From Lachnospiraceae bacterium (GTDB taxonomy: Bacteria; Bacillota; Clostridia; Lachnospirales; Lachnospiraceae): a DNA stretch of 64,000 nucleotides. The first letter of the stretch is position 1, and the number at the start of each line of letters is the position of its first letter. The stretch covers positions 1 through 64,000 of the forward strand of contig JAILNV010000007.1 in the NCBI GenBank assembly GCA_024691125.1, read 5' to 3'. A model generated the notes under the pieces. That model had not been told where the DNA came from and did not search any database. It worked only from the letters and a program-made list of their open reading frames with translations. A program made the translations under genes and the position numbers. Below are positions 29,301 to 37,638 of this stretch, in pieces.

Positions 29301-30512
29301 ATGAGTAAAATTGAAATGAAGAATCCCATTGTAGAAATGGACGGAGATGAGATGACCAGGATCCTGTGGCAGATGATAAAGGATGAACTTCTTATACCGT
29401 ACATAGATCTGAAAACAGAATACTATGATCTTGGCCTTAAAAACAGAAATGAGACTGACGATCAGGTTACGAGGGATTCGGCCAATGCAACCTTAAAGCA
29501 CGGTGTTGCCGTCAAGTGCGCAACGATCACACCCAATGCCGCAAGGATGGAAGAGTATAACCTTAAGCAGATGTGGAAGAGCCCTAACGGTACTATCCGT
29601 GCCATCTTAAACGGAACTGTTTTCCGCACGCCCATTATAGTTAAAGGTATCGAGCCCTATGTGAAGAACTGGAGGAAGCCCATTACCATAGCAAGGCATG
29701 CATATGGAGATGTCTATCTTAATACTGAAATGCATGTTGAATGTGCAGGTACCGCAGAGCTTGTATTTACAGCTGCCGACGGTACGAAGACCACTCAGAC
29801 CATCCATGAGTTTGACGATAAGGGCGGCGTGATCCAGGGAGTTCACAACTGTACGCCATCTATCGAAGCTTTTGCACGCTGCTGCTTCAATTATGCGCTT
29901 GACAGCGGAAAGGATCTGTGGTTTGGAGCGAAGGATACCATTTCGAAGCAGTATGACCATCATTTCAAGGATGTTTTTAATGATATTTATGAAAAGGAAT
30001 ATAAACAGAGCTTTGAGGAAAAGGGTATTGAATTCTTCTACACTCTTATTGATGATATAGTAGCCAGGGTTATACGTTCCGAAGGCGGAATGATATGGGC
30101 ATGCAAGAATTATGATGGGGATGTGATGAGCGATATGGTATCAACGGCATTCGGCTCTCTTGCAATGATGACATCAGTTCTTGTATCTCCTACGGGTGTA
30201 TATGAATATGAAGCTGCTCACGGAACGGTACAGAGGCATTATTACAAGCATCTTAAGGGTGAAGAAACATCCACCAATTCCGTTGCAACGATCTTTGCAT
30301 GGACAGGAGCGCTTAAGAAGCGTGGCGAACTCGATGAGCTTCCTGAGCTTGTTGATTTTGCGACAAGGCTTGAAAGAGCAACGATCAATACGATTGAATC
30401 AGGAAGGATGACAAAGGATCTTGCATTGATAACTACGATCAAGGATCCCGTAGTGCTTAACAGTACCGATTTTATTAAAGAGATAAGAAAGACATTGGAT
30501 AAGGAAGGTTGA
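29301..30512 (+). CDS. icd: Isocitrate dehydrogenase (NADP-type, homodimeric)
   Basis: NPIVEMDGDEMTRILWQMIKDELLIPYIDL, TITPNAARMEEYNLKQMWKSPNGTIRAILNGTVFR. Confidence 0.96.
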   Translation: MSKIEMKNPIVEMDGDEMTRILWQMIKDELLIPYIDLKTEYYDLGLKNRNETDDQVTRDSANATLKHGVAVKCATITPNAARMEEYNLKQMWKSPNGTIRAILNGTVFRTPIIVKGIEPYVKNWRKPITIARHAYGDVYLNTEMHVECAGTAELVFTAADGTKTTQTIHEFDDKGGVIQGVHNCTPSIEAFARCCFNYALDSGKDLWFGAKDTISKQYDHHFKDVFNDIYEKEYKQSFEEKGIEFFYTLIDDIVARVIRSEGGMIWACKNYDGDVMSDMVSTAFGSLAMMTSVLVSPTGVYEYEAAHGTVQRHYYKHLKGEETSTNSVATIFAWTGALKKRGELDELPELVDFATRLERATINTIESGRMTKDLALITTIKDPVVLNSTDFIKEIRKTLDKEG

Positions 30513-30516
30513 GCTA

Positions 30517-31155
30517 TTGGAAACGAGAGAAATATCACGGGCTGTGATTAGCCGACTGCCGCGATATTACAGGTACCTTGGAGAACTCAACGATGAAGGG
30601 GTGGAGAGGATATCCTCGCAGGAGTTAAGCAGTCTGATGAAGGTTACCGCATCACAGATAAGACAGGATCTGAATAATTTCGGGGGCTTCGGACAGCAGG
30701 GATACGGATATAATGTTAAGTTCCTCTATGATGAGATAGGAAATATCCTTGGCCTTGACAAAAAGCATAATCTGATACTGATAGGTGCGGGAAATCTGGG
30801 TCAGGCACTGGCCAATTACGTTAATTTTGAAAAAAGAGGATTCCTGATCAAGGGGATTTTTGATAAAAACAAGGATATACACGGAAAGCTTATCAGGAAT
30901 ATCCCTGTAAGACCCATGGATGAGATAGAGAGCTTCATGAAGGAAAACGATATTGATATCGCTATTCTGACCATTCCGAAATCAGGGGCTGTTGATATGG
31001 CCAAGAAGCTGGTTTCATACGGAATAAAGGGTATATGGAATTTCGCGCATGTGGATCTTAATGTTCCCGACAATATAGAGGTTGAGAATGTACATCTTTC
31101 GGAGAGCCTTATGAAGCTTTCCTATAATCTGGCAAACATTCAGGATAACAGATAG
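30517..31155 (+). CDS. rex: Redox-sensing transcriptional repressor Rex
   Basis: RLPRYYRYLGEL...QIRQDLNNFGGFGQQGYGYNV wHTH; Rossmann LILIGAGNLGQALANY; probable TTG start. Confidence 0.95.
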   Translation: METREISRAVISRLPRYYRYLGELNDEGVERISSQELSSLMKVTASQIRQDLNNFGGFGQQGYGYNVKFLYDEIGNILGLDKKHNLILIGAGNLGQALANYVNFEKRGFLIKGIFDKNKDIHGKLIRNIPVRPMDEIESFMKENDIDIAILTIPKSGAVDMAKKLVSYGIKGIWNFAHVDLNVPDNIEVENVHLSESLMKLSYNLANIQDNR

Positions 31156-31187
31156 AATTTGACAGATAAGAAAAAGAGGTGGATGAT

Positions 31188-31835
31188 ATGCCCATTTCAG
31201 AAGAAAAATTCAAGGCGGCGCTCGCCGATAAGCATATACCGGTTTTGATTTTGGATAATAAATGGCATAAGCTTTTCAAAAGATCCGGAACCACTCCGCA
31301 GATAGAAGAACTGGAGAAGGAACTGACCGCACTTCTTAAACGGCAGGGGAAGCTGAACAGTGAGATGAAAAGCATTAAGAAGCTTAAGAGTGAACTGATG
31401 CAGAACATAGTCAGCAGTATGGACGGAGCAGATGAAAAAGCCGAGAAGAAGGTAAGCGAGAGTAAGCGCCTGATCAATGAATCCAATGAAAAGATGGAAG
31501 CCTACGAGGATGAGCTTTTAGAGCTCCCGCGTGAAATAGACCGCGTAAACCGGGAGCTTATGATACAATCGATGGCGCTGTGCTATGATCAGCTGTCGGA
31601 GAATACAGACGAAATAGAAAAGATAGCCGACTGGATCCATCAGATAAGAATAGAGCTCAAAAAAAACATAATCAAAAAACAGGAAAAAGAATTCTTAAAT
31701 GCTGAACTGTATACATATATGCATGATATCTTCGGCCCCGATGTTATGGAGATATTCGACATGCGATATGAACCGACACTGAAGAAGCCTGAGAAGAAGG
31801 AAGAGGAAACAACAGAGAAAAAAGGAGAAGCGTGA
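31188..31835 (+). CDS. Conserved hypothetical coiled-coil protein
   Basis: Intact ORF between rex and nnr; heptad-rich; RBS gaggtgg before ATG 31188. Confidence 0.7.
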   Translation: MPISEEKFKAALADKHIPVLILDNKWHKLFKRSGTTPQIEELEKELTALLKRQGKLNSEMKSIKKLKSELMQNIVSSMDGADEKAEKKVSESKRLINESNEKMEAYEDELLELPREIDRVNRELMIQSMALCYDQLSENTDEIEKIADWIHQIRIELKKNIIKKQEKEFLNAELYTYMHDIFGPDVMEIFDMRYEPTLKKPEKKEEETTEKKGEA

Positions 31836-31839
31836 CCAG

Positions 31840-33351
31840 ATGGAATACATATTAACTGCCGATGAGATGAAAAAGTGTGATGCATATACCATTGAACATT
31901 TTGGTGTTCCTGCTGTTGTTTTAATGGAGAGGGCGGCACTCAAATGCGTGGCGGCAATCATGCGTGAGAATTTTGACTTAAGACGTGTGCTTGTTGTATG
32001 CGGAAGCGGTAACAACGGGGGAGACGGTTTTGCGATAGCAAGGATACTTAACGAAAGAGATATTAAGGTTGATATCCTGTTTGCCGGTTCGCTGCTCCAG
32101 ATGAGTCAGGAAACGAAGATAAATTATGAGTGCTGTGTTAAATACGGTATTCCCATAAGGTCGGCCGTAAAAGAGGATGAATACACGCTAATAATAGATG
32201 CCGTATTCGGAGTCGGGCTTAATAGACAGCTTGAAAAGGAGACTGCCGAATTTATAGATGGGATCAATACATTTAAGGAAAACGGCGCCAAAATAGTATC
32301 TGTTGATATTCCCTCCGGAGTAAATGCGAGCACGGGTGAGATTATGGGTGCAGCCGTAAAGGCAGATGTGACAATAACCTTTGCGTTTTATAAAAAAGGA
32401 CTATTATTATATCCCGGAGCAGAATACACGGGGAAGCTTACGCTTGTCAACATAGGGATAACCGATGAATCGCTGAGCGCCATAAAGCCTTCCCTTAAGT
32501 GCCTTACAAGGAGAGACCTTATAAACGCAAAGCAGCTTAAAAGACCCAACAGGTCTCATAAGGGCACCTTCGGAAAGGTGCTTGTGGTTGCGGGAAGAGA
32601 GAATATGTCGGGATGTGCCCTGCTTGCCGCGCTGAGCTGTTTCAGATCCGGAGCCGGAATGGTAAGGGTGATAACCCATGTCAATAATAAACAGGCGCTC
32701 AATGAAAAGCTGCCGGAAGCCATTATAGATACCTATGAAGATATTATAGATACGGTTAAGCTTTCCGAAGCAGTGAAATGGGCTGACGTGACCGCGATAG
32801 GACCGGGTATAGGAAGGGATGCATTGGCCAGGGAGCTGTTTGAGTTCGTTTTCTTTAAATCATCCGGACCTTGTGTCATTGATGCGGATGCCATCAGCCT
32901 CTTAAAGAAATACAGAATGACTCTTAAGAACGGTACGGACAGGGATATAATAATAACCCCTCATATCGGAGAATTCTCCCGCTTCACCGGCGTGGAGAGG
33001 GACAAGGTCATGAATGACATAGTGAACGTAACCCTGGCCTGTGCGAGGAGTTATAATATCACATGCGTAACCAAGGATGCGAGGACCGTAATAGCCTCAA
33101 AGGAAGGTGAATGCAGCATAAATCTCTCCGGAAATAACGGAATGGCAACGGCGGGAATGGGCGACTGCCTTCTTGGGATCATTGCCGCATTTGTGGCAAG
33201 GGGTATGACTCCGTTTGATGCAGCTGTTTACGGGTGCTATATACACGGATGCGCCGGAGATAAGGCTGCTGTCAAAAGGGGTAAGAACGGACTTATGGCA
33301 AGTGACCTTATAGAAGAATTAAAGGATTTTTTGGAGGGATCCGATGAGTAA
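31840..33351 (+). CDS. nnr: Bifunctional NAD(P)H-hydrate epimerase / ADP-dependent NAD(P)H-hydrate dehydratase
   Basis: GSGNNGGDGFAIAR (YjeF_N); KGTFGKVLVVAG, TPHIGEFSR, GMATAGMGDCLLGIIAAF. Confidence 0.95.
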   Translation: MEYILTADEMKKCDAYTIEHFGVPAVVLMERAALKCVAAIMRENFDLRRVLVVCGSGNNGGDGFAIARILNERDIKVDILFAGSLLQMSQETKINYECCVKYGIPIRSAVKEDEYTLIIDAVFGVGLNRQLEKETAEFIDGINTFKENGAKIVSVDIPSGVNASTGEIMGAAVKADVTITFAFYKKGLLLYPGAEYTGKLTLVNIGITDESLSAIKPSLKCLTRRDLINAKQLKRPNRSHKGTFGKVLVVAGRENMSGCALLAALSCFRSGAGMVRVITHVNNKQALNEKLPEAIIDTYEDIIDTVKLSEAVKWADVTAIGPGIGRDALARELFEFVFFKSSGPCVIDADAISLLKKYRMTLKNGTDRDIIITPHIGEFSRFTGVERDKVMNDIVNVTLACARSYNITCVTKDARTVIASKEGECSINLSGNNGMATAGMGDCLLGIIAAFVARGMTPFDAAVYGCYIHGCAGDKAAVKRGKNGLMASDLIEELKDFLEGSDE

Positions 33352-34465
33352 GAAACGTGTTGTCGCAAATGTTTCTCTTGATGCCATAGAGAATAACATA
33401 AGGAGCATGGAGAACCTTATATCTCCCGGAACCAAGATAATCGCGGTGATCAAAGCCGACGGATACGGTCACGGGGCATTGCAGATCGCTGTAAGGCTTG
33501 AACAGATAGAGTGCGTATTCGGATACGCGACCGCGACTGCAGAGGAGGCTTTCAAGCTGAGAAACGGAGGAATAAGAAAGCCGATACTTGTGCTTGGATA
33601 TACATTTCCCGAGAATTATGAGGAAATGATACGCCTTTCCATACGTCCTGCCGTTTTCAAGGCTGAAACCGCGGAACAGCTTAACATTGCAGCTCATTCA
33701 GTACATAAGAAATGCCTGGTGCATATTAAGGTTGATTCGGGAATGTCAAGGATAGGTGTTCCGTGTAACGATGAGGGTATATCTGTTGCCGAAAAGATAT
33801 CATCCTATGATATGCTCGAGGTCGAAGGCATTTTTACCCATTTTGCACGGGCCGATGAACCTGATATGAAGCCTGCATATGACCAGCTGCACAGGTTCGA
33901 AGGATTTCTGGAAAAGTGCAGAGCCATAGGTATTGATCCGGTATACAGGCATTGCTCAAACAGTGCAGCCATTATAAGAATGCCCGAAGCAAATATGGAC
34001 CTTGTCAGAGCGGGGATCACGATGTACGGACTGTGGCCTTCGGGTGAAGAGGAAGATAATATACGTCTGGAACCTGCGATGGATGTGAAGAGCAGTATCG
34101 TATACATAAAAACGCTTGAACCGGGAACCGAGATAAGCTACGGCGGAATATTCAAAACAGATAAAAGAACACGGGTGGCAACGATTCCCGTCGGATATGC
34201 GGATGGATATCCGAGGTCACTTTCCAATAAGGGATATGTTCTGATAAGAGGCAGGAAGGCTCCCATTCTGGGGCGGGTATGCATGGATCAGCTTATGGTT
34301 GATGTTACCGACATACCGGAAGCCAGTGAATATGATGAAGTCACACTGCTTGGCAACTCGGAGGGCAGCACGATAACAGCGGAGGAGCTCGGGAAGCTGT
34401 CAGGAAGATTCAATTACGAGCTTGTGTGCGAGATATCGGACAGAGTGCCCAGAAAATATGTGTAG
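33344..34465 (+). CDS. alr: Alanine racemase
   Basis: IAVIKADGYGHGA (PLP Lys), VDSGMSRIG, GRVCMDQLMVDVT. Confidence 0.96.
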   Translation: MSKKRVVANVSLDAIENNIRSMENLISPGTKIIAVIKADGYGHGALQIAVRLEQIECVFGYATATAEEAFKLRNGGIRKPILVLGYTFPENYEEMIRLSIRPAVFKAETAEQLNIAAHSVHKKCLVHIKVDSGMSRIGVPCNDEGISVAEKISSYDMLEVEGIFTHFARADEPDMKPAYDQLHRFEGFLEKCRAIGIDPVYRHCSNSAAIIRMPEANMDLVRAGITMYGLWPSGEEEDNIRLEPAMDVKSSIVYIKTLEPGTEISYGGIFKTDKRTRVATIPVGYADGYPRSLSNKGYVLIRGRKAPILGRVCMDQLMVDVTDIPEASEYDEVTLLGNSEGSTITAEELGKLSGRFNYELVCEISDRVPRKYV

Positions 34466-34562
34466 CGGGTCAGAACCGTCATCGGTCATTAGGAACTTGA
34501 TAGATGAAGTAATAAATGATATTATATACTTTAGTGCAAAAAAACAAATATGAGGTGTAACG

Positions 34563-35291
34563 ATGTCAGGACATTCAAAGTTTGCCAACATAAAGCATAA
34601 GAAAGAAAAGAATGATGCGGCAAAAGGAAAGATTTTTACTATTATCGGAAGAGAGATTGCAGTTGCGGTTAAGGAGGGCGGACCGGATCCGAATAATAAT
34701 TCAAGACTGCGCGATGTGATCGCCAAAGCCAAGGCTAATAATATGCCAAATGATACGATCGACAGAGGGATCAAGAAGGCAGCCGGAGACGCCAACAGTG
34801 TAAATTACGAATATGTTTCATATGAAGGCTATGGACCCAACGGAATAGCTATCATAGTTGATGCCCTTACAGATAATAAGAACAGAACGGCAGCCAATGT
34901 AAGAAGCGCGTTTACCAAAGGAAACGGAAGCGTGGGTACGCAGGGCTGTGTATCATTTATGTTTGATAAGAAGGGACAGATCATAGTAGATAAGGAGGAA
35001 TGCGATACCGATCCGGATGATCTTATGATGATGGCGCTGGATGCGGGAGCAGAGGATTTCTCCGATGAAGAAGACAGCTATGAGATCATAACCGATCCCG
35101 ACAGCTTCAGTGATGTAAGGCAGTCACTTGAAGAACAGGGTGTTCCAATGATGTCGGCAGAGGTGACAATGATCCCTCAGACCTGGGTGACTCTTACAGA
35201 CGAGACCGCGATCAAGAACATCCAGAAAACCCTCGATCTTCTTGATGATGATGACGATGTACAGGCAGTATATCACAACTGGGACGAGTAA
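34563..35291 (+). CDS. YebC/PmpR (TACO1) family regulator
   Basis: [55 protein letters not shown]. Confidence 0.97.
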   Translation: MSGHSKFANIKHKKEKNDAAKGKIFTIIGREIAVAVKEGGPDPNNNSRLRDVIAKAKANNMPNDTIDRGIKKAAGDANSVNYEYVSYEGYGPNGIAIIVDALTDNKNRTAANVRSAFTKGNGSVGTQGCVSFMFDKKGQIIVDKEECDTDPDDLMMMALDAGAEDFSDEEDSYEIITDPDSFSDVRQSLEEQGVPMMSAEVTMIPQTWVTLTDETAIKNIQKTLDLLDDDDDVQAVYHNWDE

Positions 35292-35427
35292 TTCGTTACA
35301 GCACACATAAATCCGTAAAAACTGCATGATCGTGCTTGCACAGATCATGCAGGGTTTGCGGATTTGGGTATTGGAACAATACCCACCACGAAAATCGCGA
35401 AGCGATTTGAGGGGGTGCTGTAACGAA
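35292..35427. ncRNA. Candidate multi-branched structured RNA / intergenic structured element
   Basis: 13-bp closing stem (35292-35304/35415-35427) enclosing stems 35309-35315/35359-35365 plus 35322-35331/35343-35352, 35366-35373/35377-35384 and 35392-35398/35402-35408, all perfect. Confidence 0.45.
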
Positions 35428-35459
35428 AGCAACATCCAGAAATGGCGAAGCGATTTGAG
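35397..35459. repeat. 15-nt direct repeat GCGAAGCGATTTGAG (two copies)
   Basis: 35397-35411 and 35445-35459 identical. Confidence 0.85.
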
Positions 35460-35463
35460 TATT

Positions 35464-35503
35464 TATCATAAGGGGGACCGCTTGCGGTGGATTCCTTATG
35501 ATA
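35464..35503. repeat. 40-bp palindromic hairpin element, copy 1
   Basis: TATCATAAGGgggACCGCTTGCGGTggattCCTTATGATA; reverse complement recurs at 55362-55401 with 38/40 identities. Confidence 0.85.
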
Positions 35504-35569
35504 TCAGGGGGTGCTGTGCATCTGCCATATCGTGAAAACTGTAATAGTAAATATGTAAAAGGAAATAAT

Positions 35570-36346
35570 ATGAGTATAGAAAACGACCTGACAGGCATGC
35601 TGTTTGACAACATGTCCCTTATGAAGAAGTTCAATAAGGACACATATGCAGATGCTTTCAATACCTATTACGAGAATTACAAACCACTGTTTGATTCGAT
35701 AGAAAAGAACTGTAAAGATGCTGATGACAGAGACTCCTATTTAAGGGATCTTGCGACTTCATTTGTAAACAGAGCTGTTTCCGAAGAAGAAAGCATAGAA
35801 AAAAAGAGTGACAGGGAACATTTCATAATAGACCATAATTCGGTTCTTGCTGTCTATGTTCTGCCTGCCCTGCTGGAGGCACGAAGCGCTGAGCTTAAGT
35901 CTTTGGCTGATGAGATAGTAAAACAATGGAATGAAGCTTTTACAAGATATACCATAAGCTCGGGAACCTTCGCTGAGATAGACGGTGGGTTTAAGCGCAA
36001 GCTGTGCTATATTACGACGGCAGTATGTGAGAGCCTGGGGAAATCCGATGACTGTTATGAGTTAAAGACGTTAAGAGATTACAGGGATAATTATCTTTTA
36101 TCGAATGAGGACGGCGTCAGGGTTGTTGATACATATTACAATATAGCTCCAACCATTGTAAACAGGATAGGCAAAAGCGGAGATTCGAAGAATATATACA
36201 GGAATATTTTCAACGAGTATATCAATCCTTGTATAGATCTTATCGAAAACGGAAAGCTTGATGAGTGCGAGAAGCTGTATTCCGAAATGGTATACTCTCT
36301 TAAGGAAAGATATATGGATAACAGAACTGAAAGGCAGGATGGATAA
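35570..36346 (+). CDS. CFI-box-type hypothetical protein
   Basis: CYITTAVCESLGKSDDCYELKTLRDYRDNYLL motif; ATG 35570 with RBS aaagga. Confidence 0.7.
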   Translation: MSIENDLTGMLFDNMSLMKKFNKDTYADAFNTYYENYKPLFDSIEKNCKDADDRDSYLRDLATSFVNRAVSEEESIEKKSDREHFIIDHNSVLAVYVLPALLEARSAELKSLADEIVKQWNEAFTRYTISSGTFAEIDGGFKRKLCYITTAVCESLGKSDDCYELKTLRDYRDNYLLSNEDGVRVVDTYYNIAPTIVNRIGKSGDSKNIYRNIFNEYINPCIDLIENGKLDECEKLYSEMVYSLKERYMDNRTERQDG

Positions 36347-37620
36347 TGAAGGATTATAATATAGGGACATTATGTGTACAGGCGGGATGGAAGCCTAAGA
36401 ACGGCGAGCCCAGAGTACTGCCCATATACCAGAGTACTACATTTAAATATGAAAGCTCGGACGCCATGGGAAGGCTGTTTGATCTTGAGGACAGCGGTTA
36501 TTTCTACACAAGGCTTCAGAATCCCACGAATGATTATGTCGCTGATAAGATTTGTAAGCTCGAGGGCGGAGTTGCTGCAATGCTTACATCATCCGGGCAG
36601 GCTGCCAATTATTATGCGGTCTTTAATATAGCGGAAGCCGGTGACCATGTAATAATGTCTTCGAAGGTATACGGCGGTACGTTCAATCTTCTTACGGCTA
36701 CAATGAAGAAGATGGGAGTAGAGTGCAGCGTAGTGGATCCGGATGCGGATATCGAAGAAATAAATGCACTTTTCAGACCCAATACCAAGTGCGTTCTGGC
36801 TGAGACGATAGCCAACCCGGCGGTTGTAATACTTGACATAGAGAAGTTTGCCAAGGCGGCACATGATCACGGAGTACCGCTCATTGTTGACAACACATTC
36901 CCGACACCGATAAACTGCAGGCCTTTTGAGTGGGGGGCAGATATAGTAACACATTCAACCACCAAATATATGGATGGCCATGCAATGTGTGTGGGAGGCT
37001 GTATTGTGGACAGCGGTAATTTCGACTGGACGAAGTACGCGGATAAGTTCCCAGGTCTTACTACACCCGATGAGACTTATCATGGTATAATATATACGGA
37101 AAAGTTTGGAAAGGCTGCATATATCACCAAGGCGACATCTCAGCTTATGAGGGATCTCGGATCGATCCAGTCACCTCAGAATGCTTTCCTTCTTAATGTT
37201 GGACTTGAGACACTTCATCTTCGTGTGCCAAGGCACTGCGAGAACGCGCTCAAAGCTGCAAAATACCTTAAGGATCATGAAAAAGTTGCCTGGGTAAGTT
37301 ATCCCGGACTTGAAGATGACAGGTATCATTCTCTTGCCATGAAGTATATGCCGAACGGTACATGCGGCGTAATGTGCTTCGGAATAAAAGGCGGCAGAAG
37401 CGCAAGTATTGATTTTATGGACAGGCTTAAGCTTATAAGTATAGTAACTCATGTGGCTGATGCGAGATCGTGCGTCCTTCATCCCGCATCACATACACAC
37501 AGACAGATGACTGATGAACAGCTTATAGAGGCAGGTGTTCAGCCGGATCTTATCAGGTTCAGTGTAGGTATAGAGGATGCAGACGATATTATAGCGGATC
37601 TCGAACAGGCACTGGCTTAG
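36346..37620 (+). CDS. metY: O-acetylhomoserine (thiol)-lyase, PLP-dependent
   Basis: VLPIYQSTTFKYESSDAMGRLF, YTRLQNPTND, VTHSTTKYMDGHA (PLP Lys), VTHVADARSCVLHPASHTHRQ. Confidence 0.92.
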   Translation: MKDYNIGTLCVQAGWKPKNGEPRVLPIYQSTTFKYESSDAMGRLFDLEDSGYFYTRLQNPTNDYVADKICKLEGGVAAMLTSSGQAANYYAVFNIAEAGDHVIMSSKVYGGTFNLLTATMKKMGVECSVVDPDADIEEINALFRPNTKCVLAETIANPAVVILDIEKFAKAAHDHGVPLIVDNTFPTPINCRPFEWGADIVTHSTTKYMDGHAMCVGGCIVDSGNFDWTKYADKFPGLTTPDETYHGIIYTEKFGKAAYITKATSQLMRDLGSIQSPQNAFLLNVGLETLHLRVPRHCENALKAAKYLKDHEKVAWVSYPGLEDDRYHSLAMKYMPNGTCGVMCFGIKGGRSASIDFMDRLKLISIVTHVADARSCVLHPASHTHRQMTDEQLIEAGVQPDLIRFSVGIEDADDIIADLEQALA

Positions 37621-37638
37621 TGATGGCGGATTATTCAT

